From: Clostridiales bacterium
GTDB lineage: Bacteria; Bacillota; Clostridia; Peptostreptococcales; Anaerovoracaceae
DNA: 64,000 nt
Assembly (NCBI GenBank): GCA_009776955.1
Contig: WRMW01000002.1
Location: 1-64,000 of the forward strand
Direction: 5' to 3'
Positions 25,213 through 34,987 of the stretch are shown here, in pieces (positions within the stretch are counted from its first letter, which is position 1; each line of letters opens with the position of its first letter). A program made the translations under genes and the position numbers. Under the pieces are notes generated by a model. That model worked only from the letters and a program-made list of their open reading frames with translations, was not told the DNA's origin and made no database searches.

Positions 25213-26760
25213 TTACAACGGAATGTTTCCGTGCTTCTTCGCCGGGCGTGAGTCACGCTTGGACTCGAGCATATCGAACGCGCTTATCAGCCTCTGCCTC
25301 GATTCGCTCGGCTCGATGACATCCTCTACATAGCCAAGCTCCGCAGCCCTGTATGGGTTGTTGAACTTCTCTTCGTACTCCGCGACCTTCGCCTTGCGCA
25401 CCGCGATCGGATCGTCCGCGTCCTTGATGTCGTTCCTGAAAACGATGTTGGCCGCGCCCTCCGCGCCCATTACCGCAATCTGCGCGCTCGGCCATGCGAG
25501 CACCAAGTCCGCGCCAAGCTCTTTGTTGTTCATCGCTATATACGCGCCGCCGTAGGCCTTGCGCAGAATCAGGGTCACGCGCGGCACGGTCGCCTCGCAG
25601 AAAGCGTAGAGCAGCTTGGCGCCGTGGCGGATGATGCCGCCCGTTTCTTGGTCTGTCCCCGGCAGGAAACCCGGCACGTCCGTAATTACGAGCAAGGGGA
25701 CGTTGAACGCGTCGCAGCGACGGACAAACCGCGCCGCCTTGTCTGACGCATTTATGTCGAGACAGCCCGCCGCGACCATCGGCTGGCTCGCGACGACGCC
25801 TACTGAATTGCCGCCAAGCCGGATATAGCAAGTTATTATATTCTTCGCATAATCCTTCGCGACGTCAAAGATCTTTCCGTCGTCCGCAAGGCCTGCTATC
25901 ACCTTGTACATATCGTAGGGCTTGTTCGGGTTGTCCGGCACCAATTCGTCGAACTCAGGGATAAGCCTGTTCGGGTCGTCGCTTGAGCAGACAGGCGGCG
26001 CGACCTCAAGGTTGTTCGACGGCAGATAAGACAGAAGCTCCCTCACCTGCGCCAGAGTGTCCGCATCGTCCTTGCCCATAAAGTGCGCGACGCCGCTCTT
26101 TGCATTGTGGGTGCGGGCGCCGCCAAGCTCTTCTGCCGTAATCTTCTCGCCCGTGACCGTCTCGATGACCTGCGGGCCCGTGATGAACATCTGGCTCGTC
26201 CCGTCCACCATGAAGATGAAGTCCGTGATGGCAGGCGAGTAGACTGCGCCGCCAGCGCACGGCCCCATGATGACCGAAATCTGAGGGACGACGCCGGAAG
26301 AGATGGTGTTGTTGTAAAAAATCTTCCCGTAGCCGGAGAGGGCTGTGACGCCTTCCTGTATACGTGCCCCGCCGCTGTCGTTGAGCCCTACGATGGGGGC
26401 GCCCATCTTCAGCGACATCTCCTGCACCTTCACGATCTTGTTCGCATGGTACTCGCCCAGCGAGCCGCCAAGCACCGTGAAGTCCTGCGCGTACGCATAG
26501 ACAAGCCTTCCGTCCACGTTGCCGTAGCCAGTCACGACACCGTCGCCCGGGGCGCGGGTCTTGCCCATGTCGAAGTTGTTGCTCCTGTGGTGGACAAAAA
26601 CGTCAAGCTCGACAAACGTGCCCGGATCGAACAAAATGTCCATCCTCTCACGTGCCGTCAGCTTGCCGCCTTTGTGCTGGTTTTCGATTCGCTTCTCGCC
26701 GCCGCCTAGGGCCACCTCAGCTTTTAGCCGCCGTAGTTCATCCAATTTTTCGTTTGCCAT
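25213..26760 (-). CDS. mmdA: Carboxyltransferase subunit, methylmalonyl-CoA decarboxylase alpha / propionyl-CoA carboxylase beta type
   Basis: The 515-residue crotonase-fold protein transfers the carboxyl group between an acyl-CoA and biotin. Signatures are GGARIQEGV in the N-terminal half, MGPCAGGAVYSPA (oxyanion loop), the ITGPQV segment, and in the C-terminal half VPGFLPGTDQE, GAKLLYAF and KAYGGAYIAM. Length and order match MmdA, PccB and AccD-like carboxyltransferases. GGGAGG precedes the ATG. It begins 42 bases after ftsH. The neighbours encode a small subunit and a biotin carrier, but neither a biotin carboxylase nor a membrane beta subunit is nearby, so decarboxylase versus carboxylase stays open. 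Acyl-CoA specificity cannot be read from the sequence. Confidence 0.9.
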   Translation of the reverse strand: MANEKLDELRRLKAEVALGGGEKRIENQHKGGKLTARERMDILFDPGTFVELDVFVHHRSNNFDMGKTRAPGDGVVTGYGNVDGRLVYAYAQDFTVLGGSLGEYHANKIVKVQEMSLKMGAPIVGLNDSGGARIQEGVTALSGYGKIFYNNTISSGVVPQISVIMGPCAGGAVYSPAITDFIFMVDGTSQMFITGPQVIETVTGEKITAEELGGARTHNAKSGVAHFMGKDDADTLAQVRELLSYLPSNNLEVAPPVCSSDDPNRLIPEFDELVPDNPNKPYDMYKVIAGLADDGKIFDVAKDYAKNIITCYIRLGGNSVGVVASQPMVAAGCLDINASDKAARFVRRCDAFNVPLLVITDVPGFLPGTDQETGGIIRHGAKLLYAFCEATVPRVTLILRKAYGGAYIAMNNKELGADLVLAWPSAQIAVMGAEGAANIVFRNDIKDADDPIAVRKAKVAEYEEKFNNPYRAAELGYVEDVIEPSESRQRLISAFDMLESKRDSRPAKKHGNIPL

Positions 26761-26802
26761 TTCATACCTCCCGAGGTCACAAACTACCGATTCAATATAC
26801 TA

Positions 26803-28845
26803 TCATTTATCCGAGTCAAAATCATCGTCTTCTTCGTAATCTTCCTCGTCGTAATCGTCGTCATGTTCGTCGTAATCGTCGTCGTCCGCATCTGAGTCCG
26901 TATCCGGGTCCGCATCTGGGTCAGCCTCCGCCTCAGCGATTATCTGCTCCATCTCGGCCGCCTCGATCGCATTGCGCTCGCTTATGCGGGCCTCCTCGTT
27001 TTTCACTTTCTCCGTAAGCTGCTCCACGGTAAGCTCGCCTTTGAACAGAGCCTCGAATTGCTCGCCGTCAAGCGTTTCCAGTTCGAGAAGCGCGTTTGCG
27101 ACTCTGTGAAGCTTGTCGATGTTTTCGTTGAGAATGCGCTCGGCAGTGACAAAGGCCTCTTCGATAAGCGCCTTGATCTCCTCATCGATCTCTGCGGCAA
27201 GCGCCTCCGAATAATTTTTCTGCGAGGTGAAGTCGCGACCGAGGAACACCTCTTCTTCCGAGCTGTAATTGACCGGCCCGAGCTTGTCCGAGAACCCGTA
27301 CTTCTTGACCATGTCGCGCGCTATGTCCGTTGCCCGCATAATGTCGTTGCTCGCGCCCGTGCTGATATCGTGAAGTGTAAGTTTTTCCGCGACCCGTCCG
27401 CCGAGCAGATTGACTATCTGCTCCTGCATCTCGGTCTTTGTGCCGTAGTTTCTGTCCTCTTTGGGCAATACCATGGTGAAGCCGCCGGAACGCCCACGCG
27501 GAATAATCGTGATTTGGTGTACAGGGTCGATGTTCGGCAAGTCGTGCGCCACGATGGCATGCCCTGCTTCGTGGTAGGCGACAAGCTTGCGCTCCTTTTC
27601 GCTTATCACGCGGCTCTTCTTTTCCGGCCCTGCGATGACTTTCGTAATCGCCTCTTCGATCTCTTCCATGCGTATCTTGCGACCGTTGCGTCGCGCTGTA
27701 AGAAGCGCGGCTTCGTTCAGCATGTTTTCGATGTCTGCCGGCGTGAAGCCCGGCGTCCTTCTTGCGAGCACCTTGGGGTCGACCTCCTCGGACAATGGCT
27801 TGTTCTTTGAGTGGACGCGGAATATCGCTTCCCTTCCTTTTATGTCGGGGATGCCTATGACGACCTGCCTGTCGAAGCGTCCGGGGCGGAGCAGCGCCGG
27901 GTCGAGGATGTCGGGGCGGTTTGTCGCGGCCAGAATTATTATTCCGCTGTTCTCGCCAAAGCCGTCCATCTCCACAAGCAATTGGTTGAGCGTCTGCTCG
28001 CGTTCGTCGTGCCCACCGCCAAGGCCCGCGCCGCGCCTGCGGCCAACCGCATCTATCTCGTCTATGAAAATTATGCAAGGATTGTTTTTCTTCGCCTGTT
28101 CGAAAAGGTCACGCACCCTTGACGCGCCGACACCCACGAACATCTCCACAAAATCCGAGCCGGATATGGTGAAGAACGGCACTTCCGCCTCGCCTGCCGT
28201 CGCCTTGGAAAGATAGGTCTTGCCCGTGCCTGGCGGGCCGACAAGCAGTATGCCTTTTGGGATGCGGGCGCCAAGCTCGTTGTACTTCGTCGGGTTTTTC
28301 AGGAAGTCGACGACCTCCGAAAGCTCCTCCTTCTCCTCGTCGAGCCCTGCCACCTCTTCGTACGTGATCTTCTTGCCGTCGCCCTCCTTGTGCAATCTGG
28401 CACGGCTTCGCCCAAACTGCATCACGCGGCCGCCACCGCCGCCCGCGCTGTTCATTATGAAATACATCACGAAAACAAGCACGCCGACCATAAGCAACGT
28501 CGGCAGCAACGATGCCAATATGCCGCCGTCTCTGGGCTGTGGGCTTGAGACATCCTCTATGGTCCCCCTAAGCATCTGCGGGAACACATAAGTGTCATTT
28601 AGCCAGCTTATCTCTATTATGTTGGCGGCATAAGCCACAATGGTGCTGCCGTCTTTGAGCTCGGCCTGCAGCTTGGTGCCCTCCGTGACGAATTTGGTGA
28701 CATTGCTCCTTCTGAGCTCATTTGCGAGCTCGGAGAAGCTGACCTCTTTCATTTCCGGAGCAGGTTCGGTGCGCGTAAATACCGCCAACATAATCAAGGC
28801 CAGTATTATGACCACAAAAAAACCATAGTTTCGTTTGTTTTTCAT
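26803..28845 (-). CDS. ftsH: ATP-dependent zinc metalloprotease FtsH
   Basis: Membrane-bound AAA+ protease that degrades misfolded membrane proteins and short-lived regulators. Counting from the TTG at 28851, there is one membrane helix at about residues 9-26, an extracytoplasmic segment, and a second helix at about 111-133. Walker A GPPGTGKT is at 205-212, then the pore motif in [17 protein letters not shown], Walker [12 protein letters not shown], and the zinc site HEAGH near 427. The C-terminus ends in an unusually long acidic tail of Asp, Glu and Tyr (about 45 residues). The ATG at 28845 has its nearest GGAG 17 bases away; the TTG at 28851 is better spaced, so the start is uncertain by two codons. 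Its own promoter is at 28921-28950. Confidence 0.96.
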   Translation of the reverse strand: MKNKRNYGFFVVIILALIMLAVFTRTEPAPEMKEVSFSELANELRRSNVTKFVTEGTKLQAELKDGSTIVAYAANIIEISWLNDTYVFPQMLRGTIEDVSSPQPRDGGILASLLPTLLMVGVLVFVMYFIMNSAGGGGGRVMQFGRSRARLHKEGDGKKITYEEVAGLDEEKEELSEVVDFLKNPTKYNELGARIPKGILLVGPPGTGKTYLSKATAGEAEVPFFTISGSDFVEMFVGVGASRVRDLFEQAKKNNPCIIFIDEIDAVGRRRGAGLGGGHDEREQTLNQLLVEMDGFGENSGIIILAATNRPDILDPALLRPGRFDRQVVIGIPDIKGREAIFRVHSKNKPLSEEVDPKVLARRTPGFTPADIENMLNEAALLTARRNGRKIRMEEIEEAITKVIAGPEKKSRVISEKERKLVAYHEAGHAIVAHDLPNIDPVHQITIIPRGRSGGFTMVLPKEDRNYGTKTEMQEQIVNLLGGRVAEKLTLHDISTGASNDIMRATDIARDMVKKYGFSDKLGPVNYSSEEEVFLGRDFTSQKNYSEALAAEIDEEIKALIEEAFVTAERILNENIDKLHRVANALLELETLDGEQFEALFKGELTVEQLTEKVKNEEARISERNAIEAAEMEQIIAEAEADPDADPDTDSDADDDDYDEHDDDYDEEDYEEDDDFDSDK

Positions 28846-28920
28846 TGCCAAATTGCAGGCTTCTCCATTCCAGTCGCGTATCTTTCCGCGTCAAGCAGTC
28901 GCACGATAGCTAACCGAGTG

Positions 28921-28950
28921 ATTTTATCATATCAAGCGGGGGATATTCAA
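28921..28950 (-). promoter_or_regulatory. Predicted sigma-70 promoter for ftsH
   Basis: On the minus strand, TTGAAT (28945-28950) and TAAAAT (28921-28926) are separated by 18 bases. TGA directly before the -10 box gives an extended -10 (TGATAAAAT). It lies 70-80 bases upstream of ftsH, in the gap after tilS, so ftsH can be expressed apart from the translation genes upstream. Confidence 0.6.
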
Positions 28951-28970
28951 TAGGGTTTACTCAAAGCCGC

Positions 28971-30026
28971 TCAGAACCGGCGGCGGGGCTTCCAGTCGGG
29001 GTCGGCGTCGGCGGGGGCACGGAAAACCGCCTCTTTGCCGATGATGCCGAAAGTGTAGTCGCAGGGGAACTCCACGCGCTTGCCGGACGCTTCGCCGCCG
29101 TTTTGAAAGGTTTCGAGCAGGCGGTCGGCGGCGGCAAGGTGGACGGATGCGATGTCGTGTCGCAGGCCGAGCTCGGCGAATACGGCACGGATAAGGCGGT
29201 GGCGTATGGCGGGGTGGGCGGTGGCGAGGGCGGGGGCAGGGAGGGTGGCGAGGGTTTTGTAGGGCTCAAGAATACCCGCCACCACCGCCTCGAAGTAATC
29301 CCGATCCTCAGCGGCGTTTTCGGCGAGGCGGAGAAACCCACGTCGCAGGTCGATGCCGAGCGCGTCTTTAAGGTACGGCAGGACTTCGAGCCGCAGCTTG
29401 TTGCGAAAGTGTTCGGCCTCCAGGTTGCTTGTGTCTATCCTTGGCGTCTCGCCGTAGGTCGCGAGCCGGCTGTCAATCTCTTTCCTTGACACGCCGAGCA
29501 GGGGGCGGGCGATGTCGAAGCCGGCGGCGCTCTTGCGGATGGGGGCTATGCCTGCAAGGCCGTCCGTGCCTGTGCCACGCAGGATACGCATAAGTATGGT
29601 CTCGACCTGGTCGTCTTGGTTGTGGGCGGTGGCGATAAGCGGTGCAGGCGGGTAGGGGGAGGCGGTCACTCCTGCGAGATACGCTTGGCAAAGCTCGTCG
29701 AAAAATGCGTAGCGCGCCTCGCGGCCGGCTTCCTCGACCGTCAGGCCTTTTTCTTTGGCGAGGACGGCGGCGTCTATGCGTTTCACCTCGACAGGGACAC
29801 CTAGCCGCTCGCACAATGAGCGAACGTATGTTTCGTCACCGTCCGATTCATCGCCACGCAGCCCGTGGTTGACGTGGGCGCAGACGATGGGGTTCCCCAA
29901 GCCGCCGCCCTCGCGCCGGGCTGCGTTCATCGCAAGAAGCTCAAGGAGCAGGCATACGGAATCCGGCCCGCCGGAGAGACCGAGCACTATCGGTTGGCTA
30001 TCGGGAATCAGGGTTTCGTTAATCAT
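28971..30026 (-). CDS. tilS: tRNA(Ile)-lysidine synthetase
   Basis: Modifies C34 of the minor tRNA-Ile to lysidine with ATP and lysine, so that it reads AUA. It is essential in most bacteria. The PP-loop SGGPDS lies at residues 18-23, followed by CAHVNHGLRG, RYAFF, ATAHNQDDQVET and RGTGxxGLxGI, all typical of TilS. The start ATG at 30026 overlaps the tatD stop by ATGA. A longer open frame upstream to 30329 is only an out-of-frame reading of tatD. The product is 351 residues, with a short, divergent C-terminal region. It is translationally coupled to tatD. Confidence 0.93.
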   Translation of the reverse strand: MINETLIPDSQPIVLGLSGGPDSVCLLLELLAMNAARREGGGLGNPIVCAHVNHGLRGDESDGDETYVRSLCERLGVPVEVKRIDAAVLAKEKGLTVEEAGREARYAFFDELCQAYLAGVTASPYPPAPLIATAHNQDDQVETILMRILRGTGTDGLAGIAPIRKSAAGFDIARPLLGVSRKEIDSRLATYGETPRIDTSNLEAEHFRNKLRLEVLPYLKDALGIDLRRGFLRLAENAAEDRDYFEAVVAGILEPYKTLATLPAPALATAHPAIRHRLIRAVFAELGLRHDIASVHLAAADRLLETFQNGGEASGKRVEFPCDYTFGIIGKEAVFRAPADADPDWKPRRRF

Positions 30027-30802
30027 AGCCCGAAGAAGCGTTTGGCGTTTGCGAGGGTGGCGGCGGCGACCTCCTCGTACGCAAGCCCCTTGATCTCCGC
30101 CACCTTGCGGGCGACATGCTCCACATAGGGCGGCTCGTTCTGCTTGCCGCGAAATGGCTCCGGCGTCAGGTAGGGGGAGTCCGTCTCGATAAGCAGATGC
30201 TCCAGCGGCGTTTCCGCGACGACCCTTATGGTCTTTTTGTTGTTTTTGTATGTAATGGGGCCGGCGATGGATATGGTGCAGCCGAGGGCGATATACTCCG
30301 CCGCTTGCTCGGCGCTTCCAGAGAAGCAATGCATCAGGACGCGGGAGCCTGGAAAAGCCCCTTCCTCTTTCAATATCTCGATGGTGTCGCCGCCGCTTTC
30401 ACGGTCGTGGATGATAATGGGCAAGCCCGCTTCGAGGCCGAGCCTTATCTGCCTGCGAAAGGCGTCGCGCTGAACGTCACGCGGCGAGTGGTCACGGTAA
30501 TAGTCAAGGCCCGTTTCGCCGAGCGCCACGACCTTTGGCTCCTTGAGAAGCTTTTTAAGGGTCTCGAACGCATCGTCCGTAAGGGTCTTTGCGTCGTGCG
30601 GGTGGACGCCGACCGCTGCATAGCACCACGGCTTTGCCTGTGCGTGGGCTATGGCAAGACGCGAGCTTTCTATGTCGAAGCCGACATCGACCACGTACGC
30701 AATGGCTGAATCGTCGATGCGACCCATAAGCTCGTCACGTTCAGCATCGGAATACCCCTCGTAATTGATATGCGCGTGCGAATCGAAAAGCAGTTTTTCC
30801 AT
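30023..30802 (-). CDS. tatD: TatD family metal-dependent deoxyribonuclease
   Basis: A 259-residue TIM-barrel hydrolase. TatD enzymes act as 3'-5' exonucleases in DNA repair; some members have other roles. Metal ligands are visible: FDSHAHIN near the start, GETGLDYY, IIHDRES, MHCFSGS and ETDSPYLTP. The length is normal. The ATG follows the metG stop with no gap, and the end overlaps tilS, so metG-tatD-tilS are tightly coupled. The metG-tatD pairing is common in Bacillota. Confidence 0.94.
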   Translation of the reverse strand: MEKLLFDSHAHINYEGYSDAERDELMGRIDDSAIAYVVDVGFDIESSRLAIAHAQAKPWCYAAVGVHPHDAKTLTDDAFETLKKLLKEPKVVALGETGLDYYRDHSPRDVQRDAFRRQIRLGLEAGLPIIIHDRESGGDTIEILKEEGAFPGSRVLMHCFSGSAEQAAEYIALGCTISIAGPITYKNNKKTIRVVAETPLEHLLIETDSPYLTPEPFRGKQNEPPYVEHVARKVAEIKGLAYEEVAAATLANAKRFFGL

Positions 30803-32389
30803 CTAGCCCAGAGCCTCTAGCGCTTCTATCTCTTTTTCGACGTCTATACGCGGGAAAAGCGCGTCGCCCTTTACGACATCATAAGTCGCTTCCTTGGCAA
30901 AGACCCTGGCGTCGTCCCAGATTACGCCGCCTTCCTCGCCCACGCCGAGCTGCCTACGCATTTCTTTTGCGGAATGGTGCATAAAGGGGTGGATAAGTAT
31001 GGATATGATTCTCAGGGACTCGCAGAGGTTGTATAGCACCGCTTCGAGCCTGTCGCGTTGCGTCTCGTCCCTGGCAAGTATCCACGGCATTGTCTCGTCA
31101 ATGTATTTGTTTGACGCCCCGACAAGCGACCATATTTCTTCGAGTGCATGGCTGAAGCTAAATTTCTCCATATGGGCTTCGACCTTGCCGGCGATGGATG
31201 TGGCGAGCTCCGCAAGGGCGGTGTCCACGTCATCAGTTGGGACGGACACCTTGACGTGACCGTCGAAATACTTTTCCACCATGCCGCATGTACGCGAAAG
31301 CAGATTGCCGAGGTCGTTGGCGAGGTCGCCGTTTATGCGGTTCAGCATCACTTCATTTGTGTAGAGCCCGTCGTTGCCGAACGTATATTCGCGTAACAGG
31401 AAGTATTTCAGGGCATCGACGCCGTAGCGGTCTATAAGCACCACAGGATCCACGACATTGCCGCGCGACTTGCTCATCTTGCCGCCCTCAAGCAGCAGCC
31501 ACCCATGACCCCTTACGCTCCCCGGCAGGGGCAGTCCCGCGCTCATAAGCATGGCAGGCCATATAATGGAGTGGAAACGCACTATCTCCTTGCCGACGAG
31601 GTGTACGTCCGCCGGCCAGTAACGTTCGTACTTTTCGAGCCCCGCATCCGCTGCATCATCCGACGCCCCGCCCTCTATCAATGGGTAGCCCAGTGCCGTC
31701 ACATAGTTTGAAAGCGCGTCGAGCCATACGTAGATGACCTGTTCCTCATCGTCCGGCACCTTGATGCCCCAGTCGAAAGCAGACCTCGATATGTTCAAAT
31801 CCTCAAGACCCTGTTTGATAAACTGCTCCATTTCGCGACGGCGCGTTTCCGGCTCCAAAAATCCTTCATTATATAAGTCAAGGAGTCTGTCGCCATATTT
31901 TGAGAGCCTAAAGAAATATGCGTCCTCGCTCATGCGTTCCACCGGCCGGCCGCAATCGGGGCAATTCCCATCCACGAGCTGCTTGTCCGTCCAATAGCTT
32001 TCGCACGGCGTACAATACCACCCTTCGTAGACGCCCTTGTAGATGTCGCCTGCGTCTTGGATAAGGCGGAATATCTCCTGCACGCGTAGCTTGTGCCGCT
32101 CCTCGGTGGTGCGGATGAAGTCATCGTAGCTTATTTCCATCTTCGCCCAAAGCTCTTTGATTCCACCGACTATCACGTCGACGTGCTCCTGCGGGGTGCG
32201 TCCAAGGGACTCGGCGACACGCTGGATTTTCTGCCCGTGCTCGTCCGTGCCGGTCAGGAACATGACGTCGTAGCCCGCAAGCCTTTTGAACCGTGCCATC
32301 GCATCCGCCATGACCGTGCAATAAGTGTGCCCTATATGCAGGTTCGAGCTAGGATAATAAATGGGTGTCGTGATGTAGAATTTTTTCAT
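30803..32389 (-). CDS. metG: Methionyl-tRNA synthetase
   Basis: Class I synthetase charging tRNA-Met. The ATP site HIGHTY-like motif (NLHIGHTYCTV) lies at residues 16-26. A zinc-knuckle-like insert has CTPCESYW and CPDCGRP, and the KMSKSRGNV loop is intact. It has 528 residues and ends after the anticodon domain, so the extra C-terminal tRNA-binding/dimerisation domain found in longer MetG is absent. The frame opens further upstream, but the ATG at 32389 has AGGAG 9 bases before it and begins with the family start MKKFYITTPIYY. The ribosome site is part of a 15-bp tandem duplication. Confidence 0.95.
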   Translation of the reverse strand: MKKFYITTPIYYPSSNLHIGHTYCTVMADAMARFKRLAGYDVMFLTGTDEHGQKIQRVAESLGRTPQEHVDVIVGGIKELWAKMEISYDDFIRTTEERHKLRVQEIFRLIQDAGDIYKGVYEGWYCTPCESYWTDKQLVDGNCPDCGRPVERMSEDAYFFRLSKYGDRLLDLYNEGFLEPETRRREMEQFIKQGLEDLNISRSAFDWGIKVPDDEEQVIYVWLDALSNYVTALGYPLIEGGASDDAADAGLEKYERYWPADVHLVGKEIVRFHSIIWPAMLMSAGLPLPGSVRGHGWLLLEGGKMSKSRGNVVDPVVLIDRYGVDALKYFLLREYTFGNDGLYTNEVMLNRINGDLANDLGNLLSRTCGMVEKYFDGHVKVSVPTDDVDTALAELATSIAGKVEAHMEKFSFSHALEEIWSLVGASNKYIDETMPWILARDETQRDRLEAVLYNLCESLRIISILIHPFMHHSAKEMRRQLGVGEEGGVIWDDARVFAKEATYDVVKGDALFPRIDVEKEIEALEALG

Positions 32390-32392
32390 TTC

Positions 32393-32422
32393 GGTATGCT
32401 CCTGTTTGGTATGCTCCTGTTT
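32393..32422. repeat. Perfect 15-bp tandem repeat that duplicates the metG ribosome binding site
   Basis: The plus-strand unit GGTATGCTCCTGTTT occurs twice back to back (32393-32407 and 32408-32422). On the minus strand each copy carries AGGAG. Only the copy nearer metG is at a usable distance from the ATG at 32389. It may be a recent slippage event. Confidence 0.85.
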
Positions 32423-32467
32423 CTTTGCCGCTTTCCTACCATTATACATGAACTATGTATGCATGGG

Positions 32468-33502
32468 CTATACGCGGACGATGTTGTTTCCGGCGGCTTT
32501 AAGCAGTCGGTTCAGTATCGCGGTGGTGATGCCGCCGACTTCGGGCGGGGCGACCGCTATTATCATGTCCACGCCTTCGTTGTCGAAATCGCGAAGCTTC
32601 GCATAAAAGTCACGGGCAAATTCATAATGGGAACGCTCGCCTGCGAGCAATAGCCCGACGCGTATGCCAAGCGCCTCGTTTTGTTTTTTTAATCGCATAA
32701 GCTCGGCGGCGGTCTTTTCCGCGTCTTGCCCCATAACTACGAGCAGTGTGGCTTTGGGGGCGTAGTGGGCGTATTTCATGCCAGGGGATTTGGGGGGGGC
32801 GGCGTCGAAGGGGGCGGCGGCCTGAGGGTTCGTCGTAATGACGGAGTGCCCCGCTATGGGTTCGCCGAGGCAGGTCTCTATGTCCTCACGCGTTATGATG
32901 CCCGGCCGTAGCACGCACGGCGGGCTTGCTGTCATGTCTACGACCGTAGACTCTATTCCGATATGGCAAGGGCCTCCTTGCAATATGATATCCACCTTTC
33001 CGTCGAGGTCGGCTATGACATGCTCCGCTTTCGTGGGGCTTGGGCTACCTGAAAGGTTTGCGGAGGGGGCGGCCAGGGGGATGCCGGCGAGCCGTATAAG
33101 CTCGGCTGCGACAGGGTGGTCCGGCAGGCGGATGGCTACCGTTTCGAGGCCGCCCGTCACTCGCCTCGGCACTTCGTCACGTTTTGCCGCCACCATCGTC
33201 AGAGGGCCGGGCCAGAAAGCTTTCGCCAGTTTTTCCATATGCGGGGACGTGGACTTCGCCAGAAGCCCTATATCGTCCGGCCGTGCGATATGCGCTATCA
33301 TGGGGTTGTCCGAGGGGCGGCCTTTCGCTTCGTATATGCGTCCTACGGCTTCCTCGTCAAAGGCGTTTGCGCCAAGCCCGTACACAGTTTCCGTCGGGAA
33401 AGCTACAAGGCCGCCCCGCTTGATCACCTCTGCGGCCCGGCCTAGTCTCGCCGTCGTTTCCTCGCCCGGCACCCTTACGTCGAGTATCTCCGTCCTCGCC
33501 AT
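32468..33502 (-). CDS. tsaC: L-threonylcarbamoyladenylate synthase (Sua5/TsaC family)
   Basis: Makes threonylcarbamoyl-AMP from threonine, bicarbonate and ATP for the t6A37 modification of ANN-decoding tRNAs. The YrdC-like domain has FPTETVYGLGANA, the KGRPSDNPM loop, WPGPLT, APSANLSGSPSPT and STVVDM, followed by a C-terminal Sua5 domain that lengthens the protein to about 344 residues. A TTG at 33514 overlapping the prfA stop could add four codons; the ATG at 33502 has no good ribosome site, so the start is uncertain. It follows prfA directly, as is usual in Bacillota. Confidence 0.93.
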   Translation of the reverse strand: MARTEILDVRVPGEETTARLGRAAEVIKRGGLVAFPTETVYGLGANAFDEEAVGRIYEAKGRPSDNPMIAHIARPDDIGLLAKSTSPHMEKLAKAFWPGPLTMVAAKRDEVPRRVTGGLETVAIRLPDHPVAAELIRLAGIPLAAPSANLSGSPSPTKAEHVIADLDGKVDIILQGGPCHIGIESTVVDMTASPPCVLRPGIITREDIETCLGEPIAGHSVITTNPQAAAPFDAAPPKSPGMKYAHYAPKATLLVVMGQDAEKTAAELMRLKKQNEALGIRVGLLLAGERSHYEFARDFYAKLRDFDNEGVDMIIAVAPPEVGGITTAILNRLLKAAGNNIVRV

Positions 33503-33510
33503 GTTGAAAA

Positions 33511-34578
33511 TCAATACGCCTTCATACGTTCGGCGCGGTCGCTGGTTATAAGTCCGTCGACGACCTCGTCAAGCTCGCCGTCCATAAACATCGGCAGCTT
33601 GTAAAGCGTCAGTCCTATGCGATGGTCCGACACGCGTCCCTGCGGGAAGTTGTACGTGCGTATCCGCTCGCTTCTGTCGCCCGAGCCGACCATGCTCCGT
33701 CTGGCGTCCGCCTGCTCCTTGTTCTGCTCCTGAAGCGCCAAGTCGTACAGACGGGCGCGCAAGACCTTGAAAGCCTTGTCCTTGTTCTTTATCTGCGACT
33801 TTTCATCCTGGCACGATACGACGATGCCTGTCGGGACATGCGTAAGCCGCACCGCCGAGTCCGTGGTGTTGACCGACTGCCCGCCGTTGCCCGACGAGCG
33901 GAACACATCCACACGCACTTCGTTCGGGTCTATCTCCACCTCGACGTCCTCCACCTCCGGCAGCACCGCGACCGTAGCCGCCGAGGTGTGTATGCGCCCG
34001 GATGTCTCTGTTTCCGGCACGCGTTGGACACGATGCACGCCGCTTTCATATTTTAGGCGAGAGTACGCTCCCTTACCACGCAGCATCATAATGGCTTCCT
34101 TGACGCCGCCAAGCTCGGTCGCGTTTAGGTCTATCATTTCGGTTTTGTAGCCACGGCGTTCCGCGTATCGCGTATACATACGCAAGAGGTCACCACCAAA
34201 AAGGCTCGCTTCCTCGCCGCCCGTGCCGGCGCGTATCTCAAGTATCACGTTCTTGTCGTCGTTGGGGTCTTTCGGAAGCAGCAAGAACCTCAGTTCTTCC
34301 TCCCCTGCCGCTATCTTGTCCTTCAGCTCACCAAGCTCCGTCTTGAACATATCACGTTCGTCATCGTCAAGACCGCCGCCGTCAAGCATTTCCTCAGTGT
34401 CAGCAAGCGCTTCCTTGTTCTTTTTGTATGCGCTGTACTCGCCCACGACCGGCTCAAGCTCGCTCATTTCCTTGACGATTTTCCGCCACTCAGGTTGGTC
34501 GGCAATCACGTCAGGGTCTGCCGCCTTTGCCGCAAGCTCGTCGTATTTCCCAATGATAAAATCCAGTTTCTCAAACAT
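33511..34578 (-). CDS. prfA: Peptide chain release factor 1
   Basis: Recognises UAA and UAG and triggers peptide release. It has 355 residues. The stop-codon-reading PxT motif is PET in [15 protein letters not shown]. The catalytic GGQ is in [10 protein letters not shown], the glutamine normally methylated by PrmC, whose gene lies at 47.4 kb. GGAG precedes the ATG by 8 bases. It is downstream of rpmE, with a hairpin between them, and overlaps the tsaC region. Confidence 0.97.
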   Translation of the reverse strand: MFEKLDFIIGKYDELAAKAADPDVIADQPEWRKIVKEMSELEPVVGEYSAYKKNKEALADTEEMLDGGGLDDDERDMFKTELGELKDKIAAGEEELRFLLLPKDPNDDKNVILEIRAGTGGEEASLFGGDLLRMYTRYAERRGYKTEMIDLNATELGGVKEAIMMLRGKGAYSRLKYESGVHRVQRVPETETSGRIHTSAATVAVLPEVEDVEVEIDPNEVRVDVFRSSGNGGQSVNTTDSAVRLTHVPTGIVVSCQDEKSQIKNKDKAFKVLRARLYDLALQEQNKEQADARRSMVGSGDRSERIRTYNFPQGRVSDHRIGLTLYKLPMFMDGELDEVVDGLITSDRAERMKAY

Positions 34579-34625
34579 CGCTTTTCTCCGCTAAGCTACT
34601 ACGCCGCCACACTCGGTTTCACACA

Positions 34626-34655
34626 ACAGGGACAGGCCGCTAGGCCTGTCCCTGT
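34626..34655 (-). terminator. Strong hairpin between rpmE and prfA
   Basis: A perfect 13-bp inverted repeat (arm ACAGGGACAGGCC, loop GCTA) lies 21 bases after the rpmE stop. The T content after the stem on the minus strand is modest, so it may attenuate rather than fully stop transcription into prfA. Confidence 0.65.
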
Positions 34656-34676
34656 CTTGGTTTCCATATGTCGCAG

Positions 34677-34874
34677 CTAAAGGTTGTACTTGTTCTTGAA
34701 CTTCTCTACGCGACCGCCTCGGTTGATGAACTTCTGCTGACCCGTAAAGAACGGGTGGCAGGCCGAACAGACGTCAAGCCGAATGGTCTCTTCCGTCGAG
34801 CGCGTATCCCACGCATTGCCGCACGCGCAGCTTACGCTTGTGGCTTTGTATTCCGGGTGTATCTCCTGTTTCAT
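34677..34874 (-). CDS. rpmE: 50S ribosomal protein L31 (zinc-type)
   Basis: A 65-residue large-subunit protein. It starts with MKQEIHPEY and has the zinc-binding cysteines of the C+ form (SCACGN and CSACHP), then FFTGQQKF. The ATG at 34874 is chosen over a longer frame because it matches the family start and has AGAGG 4 bases upstream. A good promoter lies at 34938-34966. In many Bacillota rpmE sits next to rho; here rho is about 10 kb away on the other strand. Confidence 0.96.
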   Translation of the reverse strand: MKQEIHPEYKATSVSCACGNAWDTRSTEETIRLDVCSACHPFFTGQQKFINRGGRVEKFKNKYNL

Positions 34875-34937
34875 TGTGCCTCTACCTTTCTTATTTCTGC
34901 ATTCATCGCACGGTCCTATTCGTACGACAGCCGTTAT

Positions 34938-34966
34938 ATTATAGTAGATGCGTTCCCACACCGCAA
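34938..34966 (-). promoter_or_regulatory. Predicted sigma-70 promoter for rpmE
   Basis: Minus strand TTGCGG (34961-34966), a 17-base spacer, then a perfect TATAAT (34938-34943). The -35 box is one arm of a CCGCAA/TTGCGG inverted repeat that lies just after the stop of the surface-protein gene. End-of-gene structure and promoter therefore overlap. Confidence 0.75.
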
Positions 34967-34987
34967 GGACTTTTTTTTGCGGCCAAT

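Noticed and set aside
28971-30329. Extended tilS start at 30329
   Set aside because: The extra 101 codons are an out-of-frame reading of tatD; the ATG at 30026 overlaps the tatD stop and begins with a normal TilS N-terminus.
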